The notes beneath the pieces are model-generated. The model saw only the letters and a program-made list of their open reading frames with translations. It did no database searches and had not been told where the DNA came from. 64,000 nucleotides of DNA from Nocardiopsis sp. N85. GTDB taxonomy: Bacteria; Actinomycetota; Actinomycetes; Streptosporangiales; Streptosporangiaceae. The DNA lies in the NCBI RefSeq assembly GCF_028882275.1, contig NZ_JARBUT010000001.1, positions 806,001-870,000 on the forward strand. The letters are read 5' to 3'. Position numbers and translations under genes: made by a program. The stretch's first letter is position 1. Every line of letters starts with the position of its first letter. Below are positions 51,057 to 60,013 of the stretch, piece after piece.

Positions 51057-51178
51057 CGCCGGGTCGCCGTGGCAGTATGCCAAGTGGGCGACCTGGGGGA
51101 GGTCGCGGGCCCGCCGACGGCCCTTCGGCGGGCGACGACGGCGTTGCGGGCCGACGGGGGATGACAGGGATGAGAACC

Positions 51179-52006
51179 ATGACGGTTCCCGAGCTCACGC
51201 TGAACAACGGATTGCGGATCCCACAGTTGGGCCTGGGTGTGTGGCAGGTGCCCGACGAACAGGTCGTCGACGTGGTCACCACCGCGTTGGAGGTGGGCTA
51301 CCGCAGTATCGACACGGCCGCCGCCTACGGCAACGAACGCGGAGTGGGGGAGGCGCTGCGTCGTTCGGGGATCGACCGCGACGACGTGTTCGTCACCTCC
51401 AAGCTGGCCAACCCCGACCAGGGGTACGACCACACCCTGCGCGCCTTCGACGCGAGCCTCGAACGCCTGGGCCTGGAGACCCTGGACCTGTACCTGATCC
51501 ACTGGCCGCTGCCCGCCCGCGACCTGTACGTTCCCACCTGGAAGGCGTTGGAGCACCTGTACGCCGAGGGTCGGGCCCGTGCCATCGGCGTGTCCAACTT
51601 CCAGATCCCGCACCTGCAACGGGTCATGGAGGAGGGCGGGATCGCGCCCATGGTCAACCAGATCGAGCTGCACCCCCGACTCTCGCAGCGGCAGCTGCGC
51701 GAGTTCGGCGCGAGGCACAACATCGTCACCGAGGCGTGGAGCCCGCTCGGCCACGGTCGACTGCTCGACGACGTGGTGGTCGTCTCGATCGCCGAGGAAC
51801 ACGAGCGGACCCCCGCCCAGGTACTGCTGCGCTGGCATGTCCAGCTCGGTGACGTGGTCATCCCCAAGTCGGTGACGCCCGAGCGCATCCGCGCCAACTT
51901 CGACATCTTCGACTTCGAGCTGAGCGAGGACGACATGGAGCGCATCGGCCGGCTCGACGCCGGTGTCAGGTTCGGGCCCGACCCCGACCGGTTCGACGGG
52001 GACTGA
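51179..52006 (+). CDS. Aldo/keto reductase
   Basis: A 275-residue NADPH-dependent reductase of the 2,5-diketo-gluconate reductase type. The catalytic tetrad is complete: Asp45 and Tyr50 (SIDTAAAYGNE), Lys75 (VTSKLAN), His108 (LIHWP). GVSNF and IPKSVTPERIRANFDIFDF are the family's substrate and cofactor motifs. Three close ATG codons (51161, 51170, 51179) are possible; I use the last, which gives the usual N-terminus, while 51170 has the best spaced ACGGGGG. Confidence 0.92.
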   Translation: MTVPELTLNNGLRIPQLGLGVWQVPDEQVVDVVTTALEVGYRSIDTAAAYGNERGVGEALRRSGIDRDDVFVTSKLANPDQGYDHTLRAFDASLERLGLETLDLYLIHWPLPARDLYVPTWKALEHLYAEGRARAIGVSNFQIPHLQRVMEEGGIAPMVNQIELHPRLSQRQLREFGARHNIVTEAWSPLGHGRLLDDVVVVSIAEEHERTPAQVLLRWHVQLGDVVIPKSVTPERIRANFDIFDFELSEDDMERIGRLDAGVRFGPDPDRFDGD

Positions 52007-52021
52007 CGGACCCCGGCGGGC

Positions 52022-52183
52022 TCAGGTCCGCAGGTCGCGGCGCTTGCGCGCGCCGACCAGGGTCGCTTCGGTGCCCTGGCGGCGCATCCGCACCACGTAG
52101 ACGATGCCGCCGATGAAGATGGCGACGATCAGGGCGAGCACCGCGACGAGGGCGACGAGGGACAACAAGAAAGTGATCGACAT
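52022..52183 (-). CDS. Small single-pass membrane protein
   Basis: A 53-residue protein made of one long hydrophobic helix (FLLSLVALVAVLALIVAIFI) and a basic C-terminal tail ending ARKRRDLRT. ATG 52181-52183 has AACAAGAAAGTG upstream, only a moderate ribosome site. It fills the space between the convergent aldo/keto reductase and the divergent RidA gene. Function unknown. Confidence 0.6.
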   Translation of the reverse strand: MSITFLLSLVALVAVLALIVAIFIGGIVYVVRMRRQGTEATLVGARKRRDLRT

Positions 52184-52277
52184 GGGCTCATCGTAGCCGC
52201 ACGTCCGGGGATCCCTCCGGGGGAGTCCGCCGGGGCGCGGCCGATGGGCACGACCACAACCGGGAGGGGTTCCGCCG

Positions 52278-52826
52278 GTGGACCGCACACCGCACCAGAT
52301 CGTCAACCCGCTCACCCTGTCCGAACCCGTGGGGTTCTCCCACGCCCTGGTGGTGTCACCGGGCCGGATCGTCCATGTCGGCGGCCAGGCGGCCCGTCGC
52401 CACGACGGCAAGGTGATGGGCGACGGCGTCGCAGAACAGTTCGACCGGGCCCTCGGCAACGTGATCGAGGCGCTGCGCGCCGCCCACGCGGAACCGTTCC
52501 ACGTGGTCGACATGCGCATCTACACGACCACCATGCACGCCTACCGGGTCAGCAGCAACACCATCGGATCGGTGTACCGCCGCCACATGGGCCGCCACTA
52601 CCCGCCGATGACGGTGATCGGGATCGACGAGCTGATGGATCCCGACGCCCTGGTGGAGATCGTGTGCACCGCGGTGGTCCCCGAGGTGAGCGAGGAGGCC
52701 GCCCTGGAGGACGAGGAGACCCGGGAACTGCTGGAGGAGATCGAGGAGTCCGCCGACGACACCGTCGTCACCGGCCATCCCGGCGCGGAGGGGCCGGGGG
52801 AGTTCCCGGAACGCTCTCCGGCCTGA
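52278..52826 (+). CDS. RidA-family (YjgF/UK114) protein with acidic C-terminal extension
   Basis: A 182-residue protein. Residues about 1-130 form the RidA fold (VGFSHALVVSPGRIVHVGGQ, then VVDMRIYTTTM, then PPMTVIGIDELMDPDALVEI), but the catalytic Arg of true enamine deaminases is replaced in the C-terminal motif, so this is one of the Rid subgroups of unclear activity. The last about 50 residues are acidic and probably disordered (EEAALEDEETRELLEEIEES). GTG 52278 follows GGGAGGGG. Its 3' end overlaps the convergent EamA gene by 59 bp. Confidence 0.82.
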   Translation: MDRTPHQIVNPLTLSEPVGFSHALVVSPGRIVHVGGQAARRHDGKVMGDGVAEQFDRALGNVIEALRAAHAEPFHVVDMRIYTTTMHAYRVSSNTIGSVYRRHMGRHYPPMTVIGIDELMDPDALVEIVCTAVVPEVSEEAALEDEETRELLEEIEESADDTVVTGHPGAEGPGEFPERSPA

Positions 52827-53721
52827 GCCCGCGACCTCGGCGGGCCGGGGGCACCGGTCGGCGGTCCACCACCAGGGCCACCGCCGCCGCGCACACCGCC
52901 ATGCCCGCGACGGCCTCCACGCCGACCGGTCGGCCGAACATCACCAGCGCCCACACCAGGGTCGTCGGCGGGGTCAGGTACAGCAGCGCCGACACCCGGG
53001 CCACCCCGATCCTCTCCAGGTTCGCCCAGTACAGGCCGTAACCGCCCACGGTCGACAGCACCACCACCCACGCCACCGCCGTCCAGAACCCGGGATCGGC
53101 GGGCGGGGCGAGCGTCCCGGTCCCCGCCGCCAGGGCGGTGAACAGCACCGCGCTCACGGAGCACTGCACGGCCATCGCGGCCATCGCCGACCCGCCCGGA
53201 CGCCACCGCCGTTCCACCAGGGTCGCGGTGACCAGCGACAGCATCGCCCCGAACGGCAGCGCGTACCCCCACCCCGGGGCCGCGCCCGGAGCGCGCAGTT
53301 CGGCGCCCACCACCAGCGCCACCCCGAACAGTCCCACCGCGAGGCCCACGACCTGGCGCGCCCGCACGCGCTCGCCGAGCAGCGGCACCGCCAACGCCGT
53401 CGCCGCCAGCGGTTGCAGCGCCGCGATCAGCGCGACCGTTCCCGCCGCCACCCCGGCCTCGGCGGCGGCGAAGACCCCGTACAGGTATCCGGCCTGGGCG
53501 AGCGCCCCCACCACCGCGTGCCCGGCCAGGTCGCGCCCCGACATCCGCGCGCCCCGCCACAGGCACCAGGCGGCCAAGGGGATGACCACGATCACGAACC
53601 GCCAGGCCAGCAGGGTCGTGGCCGGGGCGTGGCGGGTGCCGAGTTCGGCACCCACGAACCCCGAACTCCACATCACCACCAGACCGGCCGCGAGCAGTAC
53701 CGGCATCGGGGAACGGCGCAT
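52768..53721 (-). CDS. EamA-family (DMT superfamily) transporter
   Basis: A 317-residue membrane protein with ten helices in two EamA repeats: LLAAGLVVMWSSGFVGAELG starts the first and ATLVERRWRPGG marks the join. These export amino acids, drugs or metabolites. ATG 53721 has GGAGG 7 bp upstream; the longer frame crosses the divergent TetR gene. Divergence from a TetR regulator 99 bp away, with a TetR-like operator between, makes it the probable target of that repressor. Confidence 0.9.
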   Translation of the reverse strand: MRRSPMPVLLAAGLVVMWSSGFVGAELGTRHAPATTLLAWRFVIVVIPLAAWCLWRGARMSGRDLAGHAVVGALAQAGYLYGVFAAAEAGVAAGTVALIAALQPLAATALAVPLLGERVRARQVVGLAVGLFGVALVVGAELRAPGAAPGWGYALPFGAMLSLVTATLVERRWRPGGSAMAAMAVQCSVSAVLFTALAAGTGTLAPPADPGFWTAVAWVVVLSTVGGYGLYWANLERIGVARVSALLYLTPPTTLVWALVMFGRPVGVEAVAGMAVCAAAVALVVDRRPVPPARRGRGLRPESVPGTPPAPPRRDGR

Positions 53722-53771
53722 CGGTCGACCTCCGGGATTCCTCGTCCGCTTCCTTCGCCTCCGAGGTAAAC

Positions 53772-53785
53772 ACACCGGTCGGTAT
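53772..53785. promoter_or_regulatory. TetR-type operator between eamA and tetR
   Basis: ACACCGGTCGGTAT is an inverted repeat (one mismatch in 6-bp arms) inside a TATACCGACCGGTGTG context typical of TetR sites, and overlaps the likely promoters in both directions. Confidence 0.55.
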
Positions 53786-53820
53786 ACTCGCGATGGAGTA
53801 CCCGCACCCAAGGAGGGACC

Positions 53821-54426
53821 ATGACCGCCACCCGGAGGTCCGCGACCGATCGCGCGGAACGACCGCTCACCCCGGCCGCACGGCGGATCCTCGACGTCGC
53901 CGAGGAACTGTTCTACGCGCGCGGCATCAACACCGTCGGCATGGAGCTCATCGCCGAACGCGCCGAGGTCACCAAGAAGACGATCTACGACCGGTTCGGC
54001 TCCAAGGGCGACCTGGTCGCCCGCTACCTGTGCGCCCGCGATGCCCGCTGGCGCACCCACCTGGAATCACGCCTGGCCGGGGAGACCACCGCGCGGGGCC
54101 GGATCGCCGCCACCTTCGACGCGCTGGAGGAATGGGTCGGCGAGGAGAGCCCGCGCGGCTGCGCCATGGTCAACGCCTACGCCGAACTCGCCGACCCCGA
54201 ACACCCCGGCCGGGCCGTCGCCGAAGGGCAGAAACGGTGGCTGCGCGCCCTGTACGCCCAACTCGCCGCCGAGGCCGGCGCCCGCGATCCCGGCACGCTC
54301 GGCGACGCGCTGACCATGCTGCACGAGGGGGCGGTCCTCACCCGCACCGTCACCGGCGTCACCGACGCGATCCGCACCGCCCGCGCCACCGCCGACACCC
54401 TGCTCACCGCGTCCGGGGCGCCCTGA
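53821..54426 (+). CDS. TetR-family transcriptional regulator
   Basis: A 201-residue repressor. The N-terminal helix-turn-helix runs through ILDVAEELFYARGINTVGME and AERAEVTKKTIYDRFGSKGDL, ending in the usual YxxFxSK-like turn. The C-terminal ligand domain has GCAMVNAYAELADPEHPG, a form found in regulators of efflux genes. ATG 53821 has AAGGAGGGACC upstream. Divergent from the EamA transporter, with an operator-like dyad between. Confidence 0.93.
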   Translation: MTATRRSATDRAERPLTPAARRILDVAEELFYARGINTVGMELIAERAEVTKKTIYDRFGSKGDLVARYLCARDARWRTHLESRLAGETTARGRIAATFDALEEWVGEESPRGCAMVNAYAELADPEHPGRAVAEGQKRWLRALYAQLAAEAGARDPGTLGDALTMLHEGAVLTRTVTGVTDAIRTARATADTLLTASGAP

Positions 54427-54457
54427 GGCGGGCCCGGCGCGGGGCGGCGGGCCCGCC

Positions 54458-55342
54458 TCACAGGTAACCCAGGCGGGACAGCTCCAGCCCGGCCGCCTCC
54501 ACCACGTCGGCGTGCTGTTCGCGGGTGAGCCGGTCCCGCCAGGCCCCCACCCGCCAGGAGCGTTCGATCATCAGCTCCGTCGCCGACACCCGCACGCCGG
54601 TGAAGTCGCGCAACCGCTTGGCGGTCTGCACCTCCCCGCCGTGCAGGTCCTCATAGCGCAACGTCAACAGCCGGTCGGTGTCGATGCCGCGCCGCAGCGT
54701 CGCCGACATGCGCACCGCGCCCCGCCACCGCATCGCGCACTTGGCCTCGATCGACCCGTCCCGGAACTCCTCCAGGTCCGAGCCGTCCTCCAACCCGAAG
54801 AAGTGGTTGGGGAACTCGTGGTCCACGTTCATGAAGCTGGGGCGCGCCCACGCCAACGACCGCTCATCGTCCACCATCTCCGCGACGACGTCCCGCCCGT
54901 CCCGGATGACCTGCACGAACAGGGCGTCGGGGAAGGCGAGCCCGAGGGCCTTGGCGCTGAACAGCAGATCGGGGCTGGCGTCCCCGTACCGGCGCACGTC
55001 GGCGCTGTGCTCGCACGGTTCGGCGGAGTCCTTCGCGGGCACCCGCACCCACGGTCCGGGACAGCGCGGGCAGGTGAGCGGCGTCAACTGCCAGGCCTCG
55101 GCGTAGGCCTCGCGCAACAGGCTGGCCGTGCCCGCGGCCTTCTCCAACGCCAGGGAGGGCTTGCGGGCGACGGCGTACACGGCGTTGAGCACGCCCGAGG
55201 AACCCGCGCTCAGGTGGAAGCCGGGTGCGCGCGACAGGGCGCGGGAGATCTCGGAGACACCGGAGTGCGGCGCGCCCAACAGGAACACGGGCCGCTGCAC
55301 CTTGGTCCCGTTGACCACGAGGATGTAGGAGGGCTGCTTCAT
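54458..55342 (-). CDS. Sulfotransferase-family protein
   Basis: A 294-residue cytosolic enzyme. The 5'-phosphosulfate loop appears as VFLLGAPHSGVSEISRAL near residues 16-33 and the 3'-phosphate site as FVQVIRDGRDVVAEMVDDER near 145; LLTLRYEDL later is also typical. It would move sulfate from PAPS to a small molecule or sugar. ATG 55342 lacks a good ribosome site, so translation may start differently. It is convergent with the TetR gene and divergent from sir2. Acceptor unknown. Confidence 0.82.
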   Translation of the reverse strand: MKQPSYILVVNGTKVQRPVFLLGAPHSGVSEISRALSRAPGFHLSAGSSGVLNAVYAVARKPSLALEKAAGTASLLREAYAEAWQLTPLTCPRCPGPWVRVPAKDSAEPCEHSADVRRYGDASPDLLFSAKALGLAFPDALFVQVIRDGRDVVAEMVDDERSLAWARPSFMNVDHEFPNHFFGLEDGSDLEEFRDGSIEAKCAMRWRGAVRMSATLRRGIDTDRLLTLRYEDLHGGEVQTAKRLRDFTGVRVSATELMIERSWRVGAWRDRLTREQHADVVEAAGLELSRLGYL

Positions 55343-55518
55343 GATTGCGTTGATTTTCGCACCCTTTGCCCTTCTCGTGTGCATCGGACGGATGTCGTTC
55401 CGGCACACCTTCGTGCGTTTTCCGAGGTTAAGGTGTGTGCAGGGGCGCGCGGGGGCGCCCACGACCAAGCCGAGGGAAAGCCGGTCCCACGTCGCTGCAA
55501 GAATGGGGTATGGCCGCG

Positions 55519-56316
55519 ATGACCACAGACTCCACGCCCTTCTCCGATCCCGAGGCGTTCGAGCGGGCAGCCCAACTCCTGGAGTCGGCCGGGCGCATCA
55601 CCGTCCTGACCGGTGCGGGCGTGTCCACCGACTCCGGGATCCCCGACTTCCGCGGCCCCAACGGGGTGTGGACCACCGACCCCGACGCCCAGGCGCGGTC
55701 CGACATCGGCATCTACATGGGAGACGTGAACGTCCGCCGGCAGGTGTGGTCACAGCGCCGCGCCCACCAGGTGTGGGAGGCCGGGCCCAACGCCGCCCAC
55801 CGGGCCCTGGCCGCACTCGACCGCACCGGTCGGTTGCGCGCGCTCATCACCCAGAACATCGACGGCCTGCACCAGCTCGGCGGGGTGCCCGACGAGCGGA
55901 TGATCGAGGTGCACGGGACGATGCTGTGGGTCCGGTGCACGGCGTGCGGGCTGCGCACCCCGACCCCCGAGGTGCTGGCCCGCCTGGACGAGGAGTCCGA
56001 CCCCCGGTGCGTGGAGTGCGGCGGGATCCAGAAGTCGGACACGATCTCGTTCGGCCAGAACCTGGACCCCGACGTCATCCTGGCGGCCACGCACGCCACC
56101 CGCGACTGCGACGTGTTCCTGGCGGTCGGCACGTCGCTGACGGTGCACCCGGTGGCGGGGCTGTGCGACATGGCGATGATGGCGGGCGCGGCGCTGGTCA
56201 TCGTCAACGGCGAGCCCACGCCCTACGACGACTTCGCGTCGGCGGTCGTGCACGACCCCATCGGCGCGACGCTCCCCGCCCTGGTGGAACGGGTCGGCGC
56301 GAGCGCCGCCCACTGA
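55519..56316 (+). CDS. Sir2-family NAD-dependent protein deacylase
   Basis: A 265-residue sirtuin with every catalytic element: NAD loop TGAGVSTDSGIPDFRG near 31-46, TQNIDGLH at 111-118, general base His132 (EVHGTM), zinc cysteines near 140, 143, 164 and 167, and GTSLTVHPVAG near 222. The pattern is of class III/U bacterial sirtuins that deacylate lysines. ATG 55519 is favoured; ATG 55510 is one option. It converges on the NACHT ATPase gene with 274 bp between. It is a lone deacylase type rather than the SIR2 domain of defence fusions. Confidence 0.92.
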   Translation: MTTDSTPFSDPEAFERAAQLLESAGRITVLTGAGVSTDSGIPDFRGPNGVWTTDPDAQARSDIGIYMGDVNVRRQVWSQRRAHQVWEAGPNAAHRALAALDRTGRLRALITQNIDGLHQLGGVPDERMIEVHGTMLWVRCTACGLRTPTPEVLARLDEESDPRCVECGGIQKSDTISFGQNLDPDVILAATHATRDCDVFLAVGTSLTVHPVAGLCDMAMMAGAALVIVNGEPTPYDDFASAVVHDPIGATLPALVERVGASAAH

Positions 56317-56590
56317 TCCGCCCGACCCCGCTCCTCCGCCCACCGAGGAGAACCCGGAGGGGCGTGCCGCCGCCCCCGCTCTCCTCCGAGGGGCGGCGCT
56401 CGGCCGCCCTCGACCACGCGGTCGTGGAGTGGGCGCGCACGTTCGGCCCGGTGTCCGTGGGGCCCGAGGACACCGGGGCCGTCCGCGCACGAGGGCACCA
56501 CCGCCCGGGGTCGGCCCGGACGGTGACGCACGGCGACGTGTGAGCGGGGTCCCGGTCTCCTCGCGCACCCAACCTCTCAGGGCAGTACGC

Positions 56591-59500
56591 CTAGCGCAGG
56601 CGGGCGTGTACGCGCTCGCGCCTCCCGCGCCTGGGGTTCTCCTGGTCGACGACGGCGATGATCCGGTCCACCATCTCGTCCGGGAGGAAACCCGGGGGGA
56701 ACATGTCCAGCACGGGGGCGACGTTCTCCTTCGACAGGCTGTTGCCCGAGACGACGGACCGGATCCCGGACAGGTACTCCCAGATCATGCGCCGCAACGG
56801 GGAGACGCCCGTGTCCGCTTCGTCCCTCGGCCAGCGCAGGTCCTCCGCCGCCTGCCGCAGCACCAGCAGTTCCATACGGCCCAGCTGGGTCGACGTGAGC
56901 AGCCTGCGGTAGGAGTTCATGCGCCCCTCGGGATCGCGGTGCGGCGGTTCCATGCGCAACCGCATCACCTCGTGCGGTTCCAACCAGGCGCTCTCGCCAT
57001 TCGGATCCAGGAACCAGGCGCCCAGATCGCCGGAGACCTGCCTCAGGTAGGGGAGGAAGCCCAGGATCACCCGGGCTCCGCTGCCGTTGACGCGCATGGA
57101 GATGGAGCGCAGCATGCGGGAGATCGCCCGGTCGAACGGGACCGTCACCCCGTAGGGGTCCACCACGTCGGGGCGCACCTCGACGTCCGTGTGCAGCTCG
57201 AACCCGATGCACTCACCGACGTCGACCGGATCGCCGGTCTCCCGGGAGAGCCTGCTGTGGCTGTCCTTCCGCGTCCACGACTCCAGGTGTCTCAGACGCA
57301 CCGTGTTCAGCACGCTGAACCACTCCGGGCTGTCCAGAGAACGCCACACCCCCACCAGGTTGCGCCATTCCTGGAGCGACTCGGCCGGGGGCGGGAACAG
57401 CTCACCCAGATCCACCTCGTCCTCGCGCACCAGGATCAGCAGCACGACGAGGTTGGCCGTGTAGTTGCCCTGCCGGAGCGTGACCGGCAGGCGCGCGGGC
57501 TCGAACTCCCCGTAGGACCGGTTGGCCGCCGGGAACGGCGCCTCCCGGAAGAGCTCGACGAGCAGGTCCGCGTAGTCCTCGCGCAGCCCCGGGTCCTCGG
57601 CGAAGCGCCGCTCCAGGGCCTCCTCCAGGAAGTCCACGACCTTCTCCCGGCCGGGCAGGCACGCGAACGACAACAGCGCGTACAGTTCACCGTCGTCGAT
57701 GCGCTGGGCCCGCCCGCGCCGCCGCGAGACCCGGGACCGGGAGGCGTCCAGCTCCTCCAGGGCGGCCACCACCGTCCGCGCCACCAGGTACTCGCCGAAG
57801 GTCGCGTGCAGGAACTCGAAGACGCTCGCCGTCCCGGTCCCCGTCCGCGCTCGCGCCTCGTGGACGAAGAAGAACCGGCCCAGCACCTGGTGGGCCGGGG
57901 CGATCCGGCCGTGCAGGTCGGTGTCGGCCGGGTCGAGGGCCGCGTCGGGCATCAGCACGCCGAGGTCGCGCTCCAGCTCCTCGGCGCTCACGTTCTGCTT
58001 ACGCCGGGTGAACATCGCCAGCGCCGCCACCTCCAGCCGGCGCAGCTCGCCCTCCACGGCCTCCGCGACATCCTCCCGGCCCAGGCCCGAACGGTGCTTG
58101 TCCACCTCCCGCCGGGCGAACATGGTGAGCAGCCGTTCGTACAGCTCCCCGTGGGTGAGCCGCTGGTCGGCACGGCGCAGCGCGCCGTCCGCGGCGTCGT
58201 AGATGAGCAGCATCATCAGCAACAGCGGCTGTTCGGCCAGGTCGCGGTAGCGGAGCACGGCCTCGGTGGTCAGCGCCCCCTCCGGGCGGGCGTTCGCCCG
58301 GTTCCACACCGCCACCAGGCGGGAGATCCGTCCCTCGTCGAAGGGGTCGAGCTTGATGACGGTCGTCCCCTGCGGGAACCGGGCCCGGTCGGCGACCACG
58401 GTGCGGCTGGTGACGATGACGACGACCGGCAGCCCCATGGCCTCCTGCTGCTGCTGGAACTCCTGGATCCGCTCCAGGTAGTCGGAGCGGTCGACCCCGG
58501 TGGCCTGGAGGAGTTCGTCGAACCCGTCCAGGATGATCACCGGCAGCGCCCCGTCGGCCGAGTCCGCCAGTTCCCGCCAGGACACCCGTGTGTGCAGGGC
58601 GGCGGCCAGGCCCTCCTCGATCTGCACGTGGATGGGGGAGTTGGGGCTCACCGAACGCAGCTCCACCCGTACCGGCAGGAAGTCGGCGGCGGGCAGCCGG
58701 GCCGCGAGCACCTCCGTGAACTTGGACTTGCCCGCGCCGGGGTGTCCCAGCAGGACGGTGGGGTGATCGGTCGCGTCGGGGTGGGTCAGGTGGGCGGCGA
58801 TGAACGCGGCGAGGTCGTCGACGGGCGTGTGCGTCCCCCACCATTCCTCGGAGGAGGGGACGGCGTTCGCGGTGACGATCGCGATGCGTCCGCGCGGGGG
58901 GACGTAGGCCTCCGCCAGCGACGGCAGCACCAGGCCGGTCGGGACGTCGGAGGCGCGCAGCACGGGGCGGTCCAGCACGGCCCGATGGGCGGCGAACAGT
59001 TCCTCCCGGCGCCGGTCCACCGTGCGGCCCGAACCCACCGTCGCCAACAGCCGGCGCAGTTCCCCCAGCCCCTCGTCGACGGCCGCCCTCGTACGCGCGT
59101 GCTCGCCCTCGTGCGCCCACAGCCCGAACTCGGGCACCTCGACGGCGAGCCTGCGGTGGTGCTCGGCGTACCGCTCCGTCGCCCTGACGGCCAGCTCGGT
59201 GCCCACCGTCGTCAGCAGCGGGTGATCGGGGCCCTCGATCCCGTGCTCGCGCGCCGTCGCCACCCGGGGCACGGCGTTCCGGAAGGCCTCGACCAGGCCG
59301 TGGAAGTACTCCTGCCGGGTCAGTTCCTCCGCCCGGTCGAAACGCGCGTGCGTCCACGGGGTCTCGGGCGCGTTCGTTCCGGCGGCCGGGTCCGCGGGAT
59401 CGAGGGCCTGGTGGGAGGCGTCGATGTTCCAGCGGTAGGGCAGGGCGACCCGCTCGGGCTGGCCGGGCGACAGCAGCGGCTCGAACAGGACGGCCCGGTC

Positions 59501-59836
59501 CTCGGCCGAGAACCCCAGCTCGTCCAGGGTCAGCGGGGCGTCCGCCGCCTCCCACACCTCGTCCAGTGCCTCCAGGAAGGCGACCGCGGCCAGGATCCGC
59601 TCGGCGGCCAGGATGCGCTCGGTCCGCGTCAGCCGGCCCTCACCGTTGAGCCGATCGCGGATGCCCTCCACCGCCTCCCGGCCCTTGCTCACCAGCAGGC
59701 TCCGCAACCCGAACAGGTCCGGGACGCCCACCAGTCCGAGTCCGCCGTCCGCCAGCCGTTCGGCGAGGTCCCAGGCGTCGGAGTCCTTCTTGCCGAGGAT
59801 CTTCAGGGCGTCCGCGTAGGAGAGCTTCTTCGCCAC
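56591..59836 (-). CDS. NACHT-domain STAND ATPase with N-terminal helical domain (putative anti-phage or signalling protein)
   Basis: About 1081 residues. The N-terminal about 110 residues (LSYADALKILGKKDSDAWDL) resemble the helical domains that precede NACHT modules in Streptomyces proteins (NNH type, from memory). The NACHT ATPase follows: Walker A LLGHPGAGKSKF near 362-373, Walker B VIILDGFDELL near 434-444 and sensor VIVTSRTVV. A winged-helix region (VFEFLHATFGEYLVARTV) comes next, then about 400 residues without recognisable repeats, the likely ligand sensor. I favour GTG 59836, after GACGAAAGG; the frame is open to ATG 59965 but that part has poor third-position G/C and no ribosome site. 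No effector gene is adjacent. Confidence 0.82.
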   Translation of the reverse strand: MAKKLSYADALKILGKKDSDAWDLAERLADGGLGLVGVPDLFGLRSLLVSKGREAVEGIRDRLNGEGRLTRTERILAAERILAAVAFLEALDEVWEAADAPLTLDELGFSAEDRAVLFEPLLSPGQPERVALPYRWNIDASHQALDPADPAAGTNAPETPWTHARFDRAEELTRQEYFHGLVEAFRNAVPRVATAREHGIEGPDHPLLTTVGTELAVRATERYAEHHRRLAVEVPEFGLWAHEGEHARTRAAVDEGLGELRRLLATVGSGRTVDRRREELFAAHRAVLDRPVLRASDVPTGLVLPSLAEAYVPPRGRIAIVTANAVPSSEEWWGTHTPVDDLAAFIAAHLTHPDATDHPTVLLGHPGAGKSKFTEVLAARLPAADFLPVRVELRSVSPNSPIHVQIEEGLAAALHTRVSWRELADSADGALPVIILDGFDELLQATGVDRSDYLERIQEFQQQQEAMGLPVVVIVTSRTVVADRARFPQGTTVIKLDPFDEGRISRLVAVWNRANARPEGALTTEAVLRYRDLAEQPLLLMMLLIYDAADGALRRADQRLTHGELYERLLTMFARREVDKHRSGLGREDVAEAVEGELRRLEVAALAMFTRRKQNVSAEELERDLGVLMPDAALDPADTDLHGRIAPAHQVLGRFFFVHEARARTGTGTASVFEFLHATFGEYLVARTVVAALEELDASRSRVSRRRGRAQRIDDGELYALLSFACLPGREKVVDFLEEALERRFAEDPGLREDYADLLVELFREAPFPAANRSYGEFEPARLPVTLRQGNYTANLVVLLILVREDEVDLGELFPPPAESLQEWRNLVGVWRSLDSPEWFSVLNTVRLRHLESWTRKDSHSRLSRETGDPVDVGECIGFELHTDVEVRPDVVDPYGVTVPFDRAISRMLRSISMRVNGSGARVILGFLPYLRQVSGDLGAWFLDPNGESAWLEPHEVMRLRMEPPHRDPEGRMNSYRRLLTSTQLGRMELLVLRQAAEDLRWPRDEADTGVSPLRRMIWEYLSGIRSVVSGNSLSKENVAPVLDMFPPGFLPDEMVDRIIAVVDQENPRRGRRERVHARLR

Positions 59837-60013
59837 GTTCGGGGGGCCTTTCGTCGGGGGCGGGGTGTCGAGGTCCTTCACGAAGGATCCCGGACCTTCC
59901 GGTGGGATCGGACGGTGGGGTCCGCGGTTCGGGGGTGCCTCTATGTCTTTCGTCAAGGCGTCCATGTTGGTTCGGGGCGATTCGGGGGCCTGTCGCGCTC
60001 GGTGGTGAAGTGT

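Noticed and set aside
55519-59836. Sir2 plus NACHT as a two-gene defence system
   Set aside because: The genes are convergent, 274 bp apart, and the Sir2 protein is a complete single-domain deacylase with zinc site, not the SIR2 effector fusion seen in defence proteins.
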